Source: Streptacidiphilus jeojiense
Lineage (GTDB): Bacteria; Actinomycetota; Actinomycetes; Streptomycetales; Streptomycetaceae
Length of the DNA: 64,000 bases
Direction of reading: 5' to 3'
Assembly: GCF_000719095.1 (NCBI RefSeq)
Contig: NZ_JOEH01000034.1
Span: 29,942-93,941 of the forward strand
Shown here: positions 53,747-63,746 of the stretch, piece after piece
Layout of the letters: the number at the start of each line of letters is the position of its first letter
Numbering within the stretch: position 1 is the first letter of the stretch
Notes under the pieces: model-generated
What the model saw: only the letters and a program-made list of their open reading frames with translations
Database searches by the model: none
What the model was told of the DNA's origin: nothing
Translations under genes and position numbers: made by a program

Positions 53747-53810
53747 ATGCGGAATCAGATCAGGTGAATGGCGATATGACAACTAGGCCAGGCCAGATAC
53801 CGTGTCCGGT

Positions 53811-54635
53811 ATGGGACGGACCACCGAACGGCGCCGGGTGCTGCGGCTGCGGGAGCAGCAGGGCAGCTACCGCCCGGACGCGCTGGCAGCGGAGGAACCG
53901 CTGGAGATCAGGATCAACGGCGAGGCGCTCACGGTCACCATGCGCACCCCCGGCCACGACTTCGACCTGGTCGCCGGATTCCTGGTGGGCGAGGGCCTGG
54001 CGGCCTCCTCGGAGGACCTCACCGCGCTGCGGTACTGCGCCGGGACCGACGCCGACGGGCTGCAGACCTACAACGTGATCGACGCCTCGCTGCGGGACGG
54101 GGCGGCCGTGCCGGCCTCGGCCCACCGCAATCTGCTGACCTCCAGCGCGTGCGGGCTGTGCGGGCGGGAGAGCGTCGACGCGATCCGCATGCGCGTGCCG
54201 CACGACCTGGCGGCCGACGGGCTCCGGGTCTCGCCGGACACCCTCTACGGGCTGCCGGACGCGCTGCGCGCGGCACAGAAGGTCTTCGACTCCACCGGGG
54301 GGCTGCACGCGGCGGGGCTCTTCACCGCCGACGGGGAGCTGCTGTGCCTGCGCGAGGACGTGGGGCGGCACAACGCCGTCGACAAGGTGGTGGGCTGGGC
54401 CCTCCGGGAGGGGGCGCTGCCGCTGACGGGCCATCTGCTGATGGTCAGTGGACGGGCCTCCTTCGAGCTCACCCAGAAGGCGGCTATGGCCGGGATACCG
54501 CTGCTCGCGGCCGTCTCCGCGCCGTCCTCACTGGCGGTGGACCTGGCCTCGGAGCTGGGACTCACCCTGGTTGGCTTCCTGCGGGGACGCAGCGCGAACG
54601 TCTATGCGGGAGCCCAGCGGGTGGCACTGGCGTGA
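53811..54635 (+). CDS. fdhD: Formate dehydrogenase accessory protein FdhD
   Basis: A 274-residue sulfurtransferase that passes sulfur to the molybdenum cofactor of formate dehydrogenase. Landmarks: PLEIRINGEALTVTMRTPGHDFDLVAGFLVGEGL, the CxxC site SSACGLCGRES, GGLHAAGLF and LREDVGRHNAVDKVVGWAL. ATG at 53811; a GTG at 53802 would add three residues. No formate dehydrogenase gene is in the window; formate made by histidine breakdown next door is a possible link. Confidence 0.93.
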   Translation: MGRTTERRRVLRLREQQGSYRPDALAAEEPLEIRINGEALTVTMRTPGHDFDLVAGFLVGEGLAASSEDLTALRYCAGTDADGLQTYNVIDASLRDGAAVPASAHRNLLTSSACGLCGRESVDAIRMRVPHDLAADGLRVSPDTLYGLPDALRAAQKVFDSTGGLHAAGLFTADGELLCLREDVGRHNAVDKVVGWALREGALPLTGHLLMVSGRASFELTQKAAMAGIPLLAAVSAPSSLAVDLASELGLTLVGFLRGRSANVYAGAQRVALA

Positions 54636-54665
54636 GCCCGGGTGCACGCCGGTGCATGGTTGTTC

Positions 54666-54711
54666 GCGCAGTTCCCCGCGCCCCTTAGCAAGTGCAACTG
54701 AGCCAGTTGCA
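54666..54711. repeat. Intergenic palindromic repeat, copy 5 (half element)
   Basis: One arm (54666-54685) identical to the other copies, followed by the inner hairpin TGCAACTG (54693-54700) / CAGTTGCA (54704-54711). The second long arm is missing. Between convergent fdhD and the GGDEF gene. Confidence 0.8.
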
Positions 54712-54726
54712 GACCAGCCCGCACCT

Positions 54727-56436
54727 TCACGGCGGCGACGCGGGGCCGGAGAGAGCGATGGCGATGAGCGCTCGCAGGGAGGGGCCCAGGGCTGCGTAGG
54801 ACAGGGTGGACTCGTCGGCGAAGAGTTCGACCAGCCAGCCTCCCGCGGCGTTACTGCCGCCCGCGGCCAGCACCGCGCGGTACCCGCCGACCAGCAGCAC
54901 CGCCTCCTCCGCCGGGTCGTTGCCGGGGACCCCGGCCCGCATGGTGAAGGCCCGCCCCCGCACCGCCTCCGCGGTGAGCGGGTAGGAACGCAGGTCGAAG
55001 ACCGCGTCCGGGGCCTCGTTGACGGCCCGCTGCACCTGCGCCCGGACGTTGCCGGGCCCACGGGTCATCCTGCGGACCCCGTAGTGCGAGGTGCGCATCT
55101 GCAGCGACCCGGGCGGGACGTAGGAGATCCACCAGGACACCGCGTCCAGCATCCTGGCGGTGGTCTCGGCGACCACCTCCAGCCGGCCCAGGGTGTCCCT
55201 GCGCCGGGCCTCGTCGATCGCCGCGGTCACCGCGGCGATCAGCACCCCGGGGTCCGCGCTGTGCCGCGCCCCGCGGAACCGCCGCCGCTCGCCCCGCCGT
55301 CCGGGCGGCCGCGGCCCCTCCCCGTTCTCGGCCAACTGCACCGTCGGGTCCGGCAGCTCGCCGCGCCCGGCGACCACCGGGCGGGACGCCTGCCCCGCCT
55401 TGGCCCGGTACTGCGCGGCGTCGGCCAGCCGGAACAGCCGGTCGGCGGTGGTGACCGGGCCGATCGGGTCACCGGTCGAGGCGACCCCGCAGGCCACGCC
55501 GTCGCCCTGATCGAGCGTCAGCGCCTGCGCGCACAGCTCCTCGGCGACCCGGACCACCTCGTCGGCCGGCGCGCCCTCGGCGACCAGGCAGAACTCGTCG
55601 CCGCCGAGCCTCCCGGCGACGCTGCCGGGCAGCATCGCCCCGCACAGCGACAGCTGGTTGGCGAACCGCTCCAGCAACCGGTCGCCGACCTCGTGGCCCA
55701 GCTCGTCGTTGACCCGCTTCAGACCGTTGACGTCGCAGACCACCAGGGAGACCACGGTGCCGTGCTCCCGGTGCTCGCTGAGGGCCGCGTCCAGCCGGGC
55801 GTCCACGGCCCGGCGGTTGGCCAGCCCGGTCAGCGGATCGGTGAAGGCGAGCCTGCGCACCTCCTCCAGTTCCTCGCTCTGGGCCAGCCCGGCCGAGGTC
55901 TGCGCGGCCAGCACCGTGGCGAACTCGGCGTCGTCCTGGGTGAAGACCGGGTCGCCGACGCCGCGGGCCAGGTAGAGCTCGCCCCAGGCCCGGCCGCGCA
56001 GCACGATCGGCGCGACCAGGCAGCAGCCGCGACCGCGCCGCCGCAGCGACGCCGCGCGCTCCCGGCAGGCGGGTCCGTTGGCGTCGGCGCCGCCGCCGTC
56101 CGCTGTCTGCACCCAGGCCCGCGGCAGGCCGTCCACGGTCCACGGGGCGCCCAGGCCGCGCTGCTCCAGGAACAGCGCGATCTCCGGGTAGTCGGCGACG
56201 GCGTAGGACTCGTCCTCCGGCAGCTCCTCCTCGCCGGGGGCCAGCAGACCGTCGTTGACCAGCACCCGGAGCCGTCCGGTCTCCCGCTCCCAGACCGAGA
56301 TCGCGGCGAAGTCGGCGCCCAGCGCCTCCCGCGAGCGCAGTGCCGCGGCCTGCACCGCCTCGATCCGCGTCTGTGCACCGGACATCGCCTGGGCCAGACC
56401 CACCACGGCCCGCAACCGCACATCCGCGCCGTGCAC
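54727..56436 (-). CDS. cdgE: GAF-GGDEF diguanylate cyclase, CdgE-like
   Basis: A 569-residue cytosolic protein: N-terminal GAF-type sensor (about 5-190), GGDEF domain (about 200-360) with intact active site GRLGGDEFCL, and a C-terminal region of about 160 residues that looks like a second GAF-type domain. It should make cyclic di-GMP, which controls streptomycete development through BldD. In S. coelicolor a GAF-GGDEF gene, from memory cdgE, sits beside hutH as here. GTG start at 56436 follows AGGAGG. No classical RxxD inhibition site was noticed just before GGDEF. Confidence 0.88.
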   Translation of the reverse strand: MHGADVRLRAVVGLAQAMSGAQTRIEAVQAAALRSREALGADFAAISVWERETGRLRVLVNDGLLAPGEEELPEDESYAVADYPEIALFLEQRGLGAPWTVDGLPRAWVQTADGGGADANGPACRERAASLRRRGRGCCLVAPIVLRGRAWGELYLARGVGDPVFTQDDAEFATVLAAQTSAGLAQSEELEEVRRLAFTDPLTGLANRRAVDARLDAALSEHREHGTVVSLVVCDVNGLKRVNDELGHEVGDRLLERFANQLSLCGAMLPGSVAGRLGGDEFCLVAEGAPADEVVRVAEELCAQALTLDQGDGVACGVASTGDPIGPVTTADRLFRLADAAQYRAKAGQASRPVVAGRGELPDPTVQLAENGEGPRPPGRRGERRRFRGARHSADPGVLIAAVTAAIDEARRRDTLGRLEVVAETTARMLDAVSWWISYVPPGSLQMRTSHYGVRRMTRGPGNVRAQVQRAVNEAPDAVFDLRSYPLTAEAVRGRAFTMRAGVPGNDPAEEAVLLVGGYRAVLAAGGSNAAGGWLVELFADESTLSYAALGPSLRALIAIALSGPASPP

Positions 56437-56527
56437 GCTGATCCTCCTGGCTCAGGACGGGCCAGGTCCGTGGCCGTGAAGACCACTTTAGGTACAGAGC
56501 GGACATATCGCCCCGAATGACGTACGG

Positions 56528-57766
56528 TCAGCCCGGTCCCGGACGCCGGGTCAGCTGCCACGGCTCCACCAGGCCCAGCCCGCGCACCGGCCGCCGCCAC
56601 ATCGGCTGCAGCGCGAACCGGTAGGACGGTTCGGCCCCGGCAGGCCCGTCCTCGTCCGGCACCGGTTCGACCGGTGCCCGGTCCCCCGCCGAGATCCCCA
56701 CCGAGGCGACCGCCGACAGGGCGTCAGCCGCCCCGGGCGGCACGCCCGGGTAGCTGCCTGCGGCCGGCGGCACCGCGCCCTCGCGCTCCAGCGCCGCCGC
56801 CATCTCCCCGTCCACCAGCACCGCGTCCTTGGGTGCGATGGAGGTGAGCCGGCTGGCCAGGTTCACCGTGGTGCCGAAGACATCGCCCATCCGGGTGGTG
56901 ACCGTGCCGAAGGCCATGCCGACCCGCAGCGCCGGCATCGAGTCGTCCTTGCCCAGGGTCTCCACCAGCGCCAGGCCGATCTCGGCGGCGGTCCCGGCGT
57001 CCTCGGAGACGTAGAGGATCTCGTCCCCCAGGGTCTTCACCAGCCGGCCGCCGCGTCCGGCGACGATGTCCGCGCAGCTGATCTCGAAGTTCTCGACCAG
57101 CTCGCCGAGTTCCTCCTCCTCCAGCCGGCGCGACAGCCGGGTGAAGCCGACCAGGTCGGCGAAGCCCACCGCGAGCCTGCCGCTCTGCATGTCCTCGTCC
57201 TCGGCGGCCTGCACCACCCGGCCGGTGACCGCCGCGAGCTGCCGCCGCCAGACGTAGACCAGGAACTGCTCCAGCTCCGGCAGCAGCAGCTCCACCAGCG
57301 GGTAGGCGACCTCGGCCCGGGTCAGCCCGGGCTCGGCGCCGGTGGTCAGATGCTCCAGGAAGGTGTCGATCTGCCACTCGGCCAGCCTGGCCGTGGTCTG
57401 CCCGGTGGACCTGGCCACCTGGATCGCCATCGGCTCGCTCAGCAGCCCGGCCTCGACCAGCCCGGCGAGCCGCCGCAGCGCGATCACGTCGGCGTCGGTC
57501 AGCGCCCGCGACTGGCCGATGTCCGCGAAGCCCATCGCCCGCCAGAACCGGGAGGCCAGCTCCATCGGGACGCCCGCCGCCCGGGCCGCCTGGAACGGCG
57601 TGTACTGGCGCTCGGAGTCCAGGATCAGCCGCTCCAACTGCAGCGGCACGGAGTCCTCGGAGCCGGTCGGCGCGGACTCCGCGCCGTCCTCGGCCGAGCC
57701 CGCCATCCGGTCCTCGTCGCCCACCTTCTCCACCCTCGCCGCGTCCTGCCCTGTGGCCTTGCTCAC
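56528..57766 (-). CDS. cya: Class III adenylate cyclase
   Basis: A 412-residue enzyme making cAMP. N-terminal regulatory region (about 40-180) with a helical DNA-binding-like fold (YTPFQAARAAGVPMELASRFWRAMGFADIGQSRALTDADVIAL), then the cyclase domain (about 190-345): metal Asp in VGFADLVGFTRL and LVKTLGDEILY, substrate Lys in LVKT, transition-state NLASRL. No transmembrane helix, as in the single cyclase of streptomycetes. GTG start at 57766. A 70-residue Pro-rich tail is less conserved. 91 bp upstream of the GGDEF gene, same strand. Confidence 0.93.
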   Translation of the reverse strand: MSKATGQDAARVEKVGDEDRMAGSAEDGAESAPTGSEDSVPLQLERLILDSERQYTPFQAARAAGVPMELASRFWRAMGFADIGQSRALTDADVIALRRLAGLVEAGLLSEPMAIQVARSTGQTTARLAEWQIDTFLEHLTTGAEPGLTRAEVAYPLVELLLPELEQFLVYVWRRQLAAVTGRVVQAAEDEDMQSGRLAVGFADLVGFTRLSRRLEEEELGELVENFEISCADIVAGRGGRLVKTLGDEILYVSEDAGTAAEIGLALVETLGKDDSMPALRVGMAFGTVTTRMGDVFGTTVNLASRLTSIAPKDAVLVDGEMAAALEREGAVPPAAGSYPGVPPGAADALSAVASVGISAGDRAPVEPVPDEDGPAGAEPSYRFALQPMWRRPVRGLGLVEPWQLTRRPGPG

Positions 57767-57813
57767 ACCACCGCCCGCACGAATCCTCGCACGGATTCAC
57801 CCGATCCGGGCCA

Positions 57814-58656
57814 TCACGCCTGCTGGGGACGGACATGAAGGACATCCCCGGCGCCCACCGCGCGCTCCTCGCCCGCACCGTCGCGCACCACCAGCCGGCC
57901 GTCGCCGTCCACCGCCACCGCCTCGCCGAGCAGCTCCCGGCCGCCGGGCAGCTCCACCCGCACCGAACGGCCCAGCGTGGCGCACTGCGCCGCGTACGCC
58001 GCCCGCAGCCCGCTGGCCTCCGGATCGCCGGCCGCCCCGGCCCAGTCCGCGTACAGCTCGTCGAAGGTCCGCAGCAGCGCCCGCAGCAGCGTCTCCCGGT
58101 CCGTCACCGCCGCGCCGGCGAGCGCCAGCGAGCCCGCGGCCGGCACCGGCAGCTCCTCCTCGCGCAGGCTGACATTGAGTCCGATGCCCACCACCACGGC
58201 GTCCCCAGCCAGCTCGGCCAGGATCCCGCCGAGCTTGCGCTCCTCGCCGCCGACGTCGACCAGCAGGTCGTTGGGCCACTTCAGCCGCACCTCGACCCCG
58301 GCCACCTGGCTCAGCGCGGACGCCGCCGACACGCCGACCAGCAGCGGCAGCCAACCCCAGCGCGGCTTCGGCACCCCGTCCGGACGCAGCAGCATGGACA
58401 GGAAGATCCCCGACCGGGCCGGCGCGCTCCAGCGGCGCTCCAACCGCCCGCGCCCCGCCGTCTGCTCCTCGGCGACCAGCACCGCGCCCGCCGCGGCGCC
58501 CCGGGCCGCCTCCGCCGCCAGGTCGCTGTTGGTCGAACCGGTCTGCGGCACCACCCGCAGCGAGGTCCACAGCCCGCCGGGCCGCAGCACGGCCCGCTCC
58601 AGCGCGGCGCCGCGCAACGGCGGCCGGTCCAGGTCACTCCACTGCGAAGAACTCAT
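57814..58656 (-). CDS. birA: Biotin--[acetyl-CoA-carboxylase] ligase
   Basis: A 280-residue group I biotin protein ligase lacking the N-terminal HTH, so an enzyme and not a repressor. Motifs: TGSTNSDLAAEAARG, biotin-binding AEEQTAGRGRLERRW, VRLKWPNDLLVD, RKLGGILAEL and VVGIGLNVS. C-terminal SH3-like domain present. ATG at 58656. It attaches biotin to the Lys of the carboxylase alpha subunit encoded at the right end of the window. Divergent from the beta-subunit gene. Confidence 0.95.
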   Translation of the reverse strand: MSSSQWSDLDRPPLRGAALERAVLRPGGLWTSLRVVPQTGSTNSDLAAEAARGAAAGAVLVAEEQTAGRGRLERRWSAPARSGIFLSMLLRPDGVPKPRWGWLPLLVGVSAASALSQVAGVEVRLKWPNDLLVDVGGEERKLGGILAELAGDAVVVGIGLNVSLREEELPVPAAGSLALAGAAVTDRETLLRALLRTFDELYADWAGAAGDPEASGLRAAYAAQCATLGRSVRVELPGGRELLGEAVAVDGDGRLVVRDGAGEERAVGAGDVLHVRPQQA

Positions 58657-58807
58657 GCTCCGCAGCCTATGACGCCGGTCACTCTGCATATCCGCCACGC
58701 GCCCGTCATGGCTACGCTACGACACGGAAACCTCACCCGTTGGTGCCGCCGGGATCCCCCCAGGGGACCTGGACTGCACTACCCCCTCCTGACGGGAGTC
58801 GCGCCGG

Positions 58808-60403
58808 ATGTCCCAAGCCGAAATCGCCAACGAGGGCGCGGCCAGCCACACCACCGCCGGCAAGATCGCAGACCTGCGGCGCCGGCTGGACGAGGCCACG
58901 CACTCCGGCTCCGCCCGTGCCATCGAGAAGCAGCACGCCAAGGGCAAGCTGACGGCCCGTGAGCGCGTCGCCATGCTGCTCGACGAGGGCTCCTTCGTGG
59001 AGTTCGACGAGTTCGCCCGGCACCGCTCCACCAACTTCGGCCAGGAGAAGACCCGCCCCTACGGCGACGGCGTGGTCACCGGCTACGGCACCGTCGACGG
59101 CCGCCAGGTCGCGGTCTTCGCCCAGGACTTCACCGTCTTCGGCGGCTCCCTCGGCGAGGTCTTCGGCGAGAAGATCGTCAAGGTGATGGACTTCGCCCTG
59201 AAGACCGGCTGCCCGATGATCGGCATCAACGACTCCGGCGGCGCCAGGATCCAGGAGGGCGTGACCTCGCTCGGCCTCTACGGCGAGATCTTCCGCCGCA
59301 ACGTCCTCGCCTCCGGGGTGATCCCGCAGATCTCGCTGATCATGGGCCCCTGCGCCGGCGGCGCGGTCTACTCCCCCGCCATCACCGACTTCGTCGTGAT
59401 GGCCGACCAGACCTCGCACATGTTCATCACCGGCCCCGACGTCATCAAGACGGTCACCGGCGAGGACGTCGGCATGGAGGAGCTGGGCGGCGCCCGCACC
59501 CACAACTCCAAGTCCGGCAACGCCCACCACCTGGCCGCCGACGAGAAGGAAGCCGTCGACTACGTCAAGGCGCTGCTCTCCTACCTCCCCTCCAACAACC
59601 TGGAGGAGGCCCCGGCCTTCCCCGAGGAGGCGGACCTGACGGTCACCGCACTCGACCTGGAACTGGACGCCATCGTCCCGGACTCGGCCAACCAGCCCTA
59701 CGACATGCACAAGGTCATCGGGCACATCCTGGACGACGGCGAGTTCCTGGAGACCCAGGAGCTGTTCGCACCCAACATGATCACCGGCTTCGGCCGGGTC
59801 GAGGGCCACGCCGTCGGCATCGTCGGCAACCAGCCGATGCAGTTCGCCGGCTGCCTGGACATCGACGCCTCCGAGAAGGCCGCCCGCTTCGTCCGCACCT
59901 GCGACGCCTTCAACATCCCGGTGCTCACCTTCGTGGACGTCCCCGGCTTCCTGCCCGGCACCGGCCAGGAGTGGAACGGCATCATCCGCCGCGGCGCCAA
60001 GCTGATCTACGCCTACGCCGAGGCCACCGTCCCGCTGATCACCGTGATCACCCGCAAGGCCTTCGGCGGCGCCTACGACGTGATGGGCTCCAAGCACCTG
60101 GGCGCGGACCTCAACCTCGCCTGGCCGACCGCCCAGATCGCGGTAATGGGCGCCCAGGGCGCCGTCAACATCCTGCACCGGGCCGACCTCGCCGCGTCCC
60201 CGGATCCCGACGCCCGCCGGGTCGAACTCATCGAGGCCTACGAGGACACCCTGCTCAACCCGTACGTCGCGGCCGAGCGCGGCTACGTCGACGCGGTGGT
60301 CATGCCCTCGGAGACCCGCCAGCACATCGTCAAGGGCCTGCGGGCGCTGCGCAACAAGCGCGAGACGCTGCCCCCCAAGAAGCACGGCAACATCCCCCTC
60401 TAG
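58808..60403 (+). CDS. pccB: Acyl-CoA carboxylase beta subunit (carboxyltransferase)
   Basis: A 531-residue carboxyltransferase of the acetyl/propionyl-CoA carboxylase family. Landmarks: [79 protein letters not shown] and [41 protein letters not shown]. Length and the adjacent epsilon gene fit the streptomycete PccB-type complex supplying methylmalonyl-CoA or malonyl-CoA. Substrate preference cannot be fixed by eye. ATG with GGGAG upstream. Confidence 0.94.
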   Translation: MSQAEIANEGAASHTTAGKIADLRRRLDEATHSGSARAIEKQHAKGKLTARERVAMLLDEGSFVEFDEFARHRSTNFGQEKTRPYGDGVVTGYGTVDGRQVAVFAQDFTVFGGSLGEVFGEKIVKVMDFALKTGCPMIGINDSGGARIQEGVTSLGLYGEIFRRNVLASGVIPQISLIMGPCAGGAVYSPAITDFVVMADQTSHMFITGPDVIKTVTGEDVGMEELGGARTHNSKSGNAHHLAADEKEAVDYVKALLSYLPSNNLEEAPAFPEEADLTVTALDLELDAIVPDSANQPYDMHKVIGHILDDGEFLETQELFAPNMITGFGRVEGHAVGIVGNQPMQFAGCLDIDASEKAARFVRTCDAFNIPVLTFVDVPGFLPGTGQEWNGIIRRGAKLIYAYAEATVPLITVITRKAFGGAYDVMGSKHLGADLNLAWPTAQIAVMGAQGAVNILHRADLAASPDPDARRVELIEAYEDTLLNPYVAAERGYVDAVVMPSETRQHIVKGLRALRNKRETLPPKKHGNIPL

Positions 60404-60412
60404 GAGGCAGCC

Positions 60413-60622
60413 ATGGCACCGATCAAGGTCCTGCACGGAGACCCCAGCCCCGAGGAGCTAGCCGCCGTCCTGGCCGTGGTCTCGGCCCGGGCGGCGGCCA
60501 ACGCCGCCCGGACCCCCGACCGCGCCCCGGCCTCCCAGTGGGCCGACCGCGCCCGCAACCTGCACGCCCCGGCCCACCCGGGCCCCACCACCTGGCGCAC
60601 CTCCTCCTGGGCCCAAAGTTGA
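60413..60622 (+). CDS. Acyl-CoA carboxylase epsilon subunit
   Basis: A 69-residue protein (IKVLHGDPSPEELAAVLAVVSARAAANAAR ... WADRARNLHAPAHPGPTTWRTSSW) typical of the small epsilon subunit that stabilises actinobacterial acyl-CoA carboxylases. It starts 9 bp after the beta gene behind AGGAGG. Confidence 0.93.
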   Translation: MAPIKVLHGDPSPEELAAVLAVVSARAAANAARTPDRAPASQWADRARNLHAPAHPGPTTWRTSSWAQS

Positions 60623-60671
60623 GTACCCGTACTCAGGCGCAAGCCAGGACCAGAGCTGCACCCTGGAAGGC

Positions 60672-60797
60672 ATGCTCTGGTCCGACCCCGTAGACGAGAC
60701 CGCCGAGGAGAAGCGACGTGCCAACGCACTGCTCCGCCGCGTCGGTCTGCTCATCGCCGCCTTCGCGATCCTGTTACTGGTCATCGTGATGGTCTGA
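60672..60797 (+). CDS. 41-residue membrane peptide with a TTA codon
   Basis: A short frame starting at ATG 60672: acidic/basic N-terminus (MLWSDPVDETAEEKRRANALLRR) and one transmembrane helix (VGLLIAAFAILLLVIVMV). Codon 35 (60774-60776) is TTA, the rare leucine codon read by bldA tRNA in Streptomyces; I found no other in-frame TTA in the genes of this window. It lies between the epsilon and maf genes, read in the same direction, and is too short for most gene callers. Function unknown. Confidence 0.65.
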   Translation: MLWSDPVDETAEEKRRANALLRRVGLLIAAFAILLLVIVMV

Positions 60798-60817
60798 CCG
60801 GTGTCTAGGCTGAGCCC

Positions 60818-61411
60818 ATGACCCTGCCACTCGTGCTCGCCTCCGCCTCCCCCGCCCGCCTGGGCCTGCTCCGTCAGGCCGGGTTGGACCCGCAAGTGAT
60901 CGTCAGCGGCGTCGACGAGGACGCACTCTCCGCCCCCACCCCCGCGGAGCTCGCACTGGTCCTCGCCGAGGCCAAGGCGACCGCCGTCGCCGCAGGACTG
61001 ACCGCCCCCGCCCTGGTCGTCGGCTGCGACTCGGTCCTGGAACTGGACGGCCAGGCCTTCGGCAAGCCCGCCGACGCCGCCGAGGCGCTGGCCCGCTGGC
61101 AGTCCATGCGCGGCCGCAGCGGGGTCCTCCAGACCGGGCACTGCGTCATCGACACCGCCAGCGGCAACCGCGCCTCCGCCACCGCCTCCACCACGGTCCG
61201 CTTCGGCAACCCCACCGACGCCGAGATCGACGCCTACATCGCCACCGGCGAACCCCTCCACGTCGCCGGCGCCTTCACCCTCGACGGCCGCTCGGCCCCC
61301 TTCGTCGACAGCGTCGACGGCAGCCACGGCAACGTCATCGGGCTCTCCCTCCCGCTGCTGCGCGAACTGCTGGGAAAGCTCGGAGTACGGATCACCGACC
61401 TCTGGGTCTAG
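60818..61411 (+). CDS. maf: Maf-like nucleotide pyrophosphatase
   Basis: A 197-residue Maf/Ham1-fold protein: [50 protein letters not shown] and [34 protein letters not shown]. Maf proteins hydrolyse modified NTPs such as m5UTP or dTTP and are linked to septation control. ATG at 60818. Its stop overlaps that of the convergent membrane protein gene. Confidence 0.93.
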   Translation: MTLPLVLASASPARLGLLRQAGLDPQVIVSGVDEDALSAPTPAELALVLAEAKATAVAAGLTAPALVVGCDSVLELDGQAFGKPADAAEALARWQSMRGRSGVLQTGHCVIDTASGNRASATASTTVRFGNPTDAEIDAYIATGEPLHVAGAFTLDGRSAPFVDSVDGSHGNVIGLSLPLLRELLGKLGVRITDLWV

Positions 61412-61818
61412 GCAGCCCCTGGCGGTGCGTCAGTCACGGTCGGAGTCAGCAGCACAAAAACCATCACCCCGACCATCACCAGCATCGCCAGAAAGGCCAC
61501 CACCCCGCTCAGCGCCAACAGGGCGGCGGCCAACACCCCGTGCAGCACCGCACAGACAATCAGCAGAATCCTTGTGGGCCGCCCCATGGCACCACCGCGC
61601 CAGGCCGTGCGCGCCAGCAGCACCGCGACGACAATCAGGAATGCCGCAAGCAGCCCCATTCCGACCCAGGCGCCATTCGCCATGGCGTCCGTCGAAAGCC
61701 CACCCAGGGACATGTTCTGATGGCGCACGGCCAGCCCCAGAAGCAGCCCCACACCAGCGAAGAACAGGGCTTCGAGCACAAGCAGGAACACCGCCACCGC
61801 TGCCGTCCAGGTCCTCAT
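61408..61818 (-). CDS. Four-helix membrane protein, unknown function
   Basis: A 136-residue protein with four hydrophobic helices ([85 protein letters not shown]). It sits convergently within the carboxylase region in a position typical for a streptomycete conserved membrane protein. No domain recognised. Its DNA is slightly less GC-rich than its neighbours. Confidence 0.8.
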   Translation of the reverse strand: MRTWTAAVAVFLLVLEALFFAGVGLLLGLAVRHQNMSLGGLSTDAMANGAWVGMGLLAAFLIVVAVLLARTAWRGGAMGRPTRILLIVCAVLHGVLAAALLALSGVVAFLAMLVMVGVMVFVLLTPTVTDAPPGAA

Positions 61819-62003
61819 GACGGCACCTTACTGACGGGTAGACACGTCCGGAAGAGGTACGCCGAAACGGCCCCTCACGACACCCGGGCGTACGGTGTAC
61901 GGAGACAATCACCCTCCGTGTGGGCAAGCTCACCCCGGGGCCGGGCTCACCAACACGCCCTGGTAGTCCATAAACTCATCCACGGTTCAAGAAGGGAGCC
62001 ATT

Positions 62004-63746
62004 GTGCGCAAGGTGCTCATCGCCAACCGCGGAGAAATCGCAGTCCGCGTCGCCCGGGCCTGTCGTGACGCGGGTATCACCGCCGTCGCCGTTTACGCCG
62101 AGCCGGACCGGGACGCGCTGCACGTCCGCGCGGCCGACGAGGCCTTCGCCCTCGGAGGTGACACCCCGGCGACCAGCTACCTGGACATCGCCAAGGTCCT
62201 CAAAGCCGCCGCCGACTCCGGCGCCGACGCGATCCACCCCGGCTACGGCTTCCTGTCCGAGAACGCGGAGTTCGCCCAGGCCGTCATCGACGCCGGGCTG
62301 ACCTGGATCGGCCCCCCGCCGCAGGCCATCCGCGACCTGGGCGACAAGGTGGCGGCCCGCCACATCGCCCAGCGCGCCGGCGCCCCGCTGGTCGCAGGCA
62401 CCCCCGACCCGGTCTCCGGCCCCGACGAAGTGGTCGCCTTCGCCCGCGAGCACGGCCTGCCCATCGCCATCAAGGCAGCCTTCGGCGGCGGCGGCCGCGG
62501 CCTCAAGGTCGCCCGCACCCTCGAAGAGGTCCCCGAGCTCTACGACTCGGCGGTCCGCGAGGCCGTAGCCGCCTTCGGCCGGGGCGAGTGCTTCGTCGAG
62601 CGCTACCTCGACCAGCCGCGCCACGTCGAGACCCAGTGCCTGGCCGACAACCACGGCAACGTCGTGGTCGTCTCCACCCGCGACTGCTCGCTCCAGCGCC
62701 GCCACCAGAAGCTGGTCGAGGAGGCCCCCGCGCCCTTCCTCACCGACGCCCAGAACGCCCAGCTCTACAGCGCCTCCAAGGCCATCCTCAAGGAGGCCGG
62801 CTACGTCGGCGCCGGCACCTGCGAGTTCCTGGTCGCCAACGACGGCACGATCAGCTTCCTGGAGGTCAACACCCGCCTCCAGGTGGAGCACCCGGTCACC
62901 GAAGAGGTCACCGGCATCGACCTGGTCCGCGAGCAGTTCCGCATCGCCGACAACGAGGAACTCGGCTACGACGACCCGCCCGCCCGCGGCCACTCCTTCG
63001 AGTTCCGCATCAACGGCGAGGACCCGGGCCGCGGCTTCCTCCCCGCCCCCGGCACCGTCACCGTGTTCCAGCCCCCCACCGGCCCCGGCGTCCGCCTGGA
63101 CTCCGGTGTGGAGACCGGCAGCGTGATCGGCCCGGCCTGGGACTCCCTGCTGGCCAAGCTGATCGTCACCGGCGCCACCCGCACCCAGGCCCTGCAGCGC
63201 GCCGCCCGCGCGCTCGCCGAGTTCAACGTCGAGGGCATGGCCACCGCCATCCCGTTCCACCGCGCCGTAGTCGTCGACCCGGCCTTCACCAGCGAACCCT
63301 TCAGCATCTACACCCGCTGGATCGAGACCGACTTCGTCAACACCATCCCGCCCTTCGCCGGCGGCGCGGCCGACGACGACGAGCCGGACACCCGCGAGAC
63401 CGTCGTGGTCGAGGTCGGCGGCAAGCGCATCGAGGTCTCCCTCCCGGCGAACCTCGCCGCGACCTCGGCCAAGCCCGCCGCCAAGTCCAAGCGCCGCGCC
63501 ACCGCCTCCAAGGCCGGCTCGGCCGCCTCCGGCGACACCCTGGCCTCCCCGATGCAGGGCACCATCGTCAAGATCAACGTCGAAGAGGGCCAGACCGTCA
63601 ACGAGGGCGACCTGATCGTCGTCCTCGAAGCGATGAAGATGGAACAACCCCTCAACGCCCACAAGGCCGGCACGATCGTCGGCCTCTCAGCAGCCATCGG
63701 CGCGACGGTCACCAGCGGAGCAGCGATCTGCGAGATCAAGGACTGA
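62004..63746 (+). CDS. accA2: Acyl-CoA carboxylase alpha subunit (biotin carboxylase + BCCP)
   Basis: A 580-residue fusion: biotin carboxylase (about 1-450; [39 protein letters not shown]-grasp [36 protein letters not shown]), a linker, and a biotinyl carrier domain (about 510-580) with the biotinylated Lys in EAMKMEQPL. It carboxylates its own biotin with bicarbonate and ATP and hands CO2 to the beta subunit encoded at 58.8 kb. GTG at 62004 follows AAGGGAG. Shared by several carboxylases in streptomycetes. Confidence 0.95.
   Translation: MRKVLIANRGEIAVRVARACRDAGITAVAVYAEPDRDALHVRAADEAFALGGDTPATSYLDIAKVLKAAADSGADAIHPGYGFLSENAEFAQAVIDAGLTWIGPPPQAIRDLGDKVAARHIAQRAGAPLVAGTPDPVSGPDEVVAFAREHGLPIAIKAAFGGGGRGLKVARTLEEVPELYDSAVREAVAAFGRGECFVERYLDQPRHVETQCLADNHGNVVVVSTRDCSLQRRHQKLVEEAPAPFLTDAQNAQLYSASKAILKEAGYVGAGTCEFLVANDGTISFLEVNTRLQVEHPVTEEVTGIDLVREQFRIADNEELGYDDPPARGHSFEFRINGEDPGRGFLPAPGTVTVFQPPTGPGVRLDSGVETGSVIGPAWDSLLAKLIVTGATRTQALQRAARALAEFNVEGMATAIPFHRAVVVDPAFTSEPFSIYTRWIETDFVNTIPPFAGGAADDDEPDTRETVVVEVGGKRIEVSLPANLAATSAKPAAKSKRRATASKAGSAASGDTLASPMQGTIVKINVEEGQTVNEGDLIVVLEAMKMEQPLNAHKAGTIVGLSAAIGATVTSGAAICEIKD

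Noticed and set aside
54448..56520. 690-codon plus frame opposite the GGDEF gene
   Set aside because: Shadow frame; the minus strand carries the GGDEF active site and a proper ribosome site.
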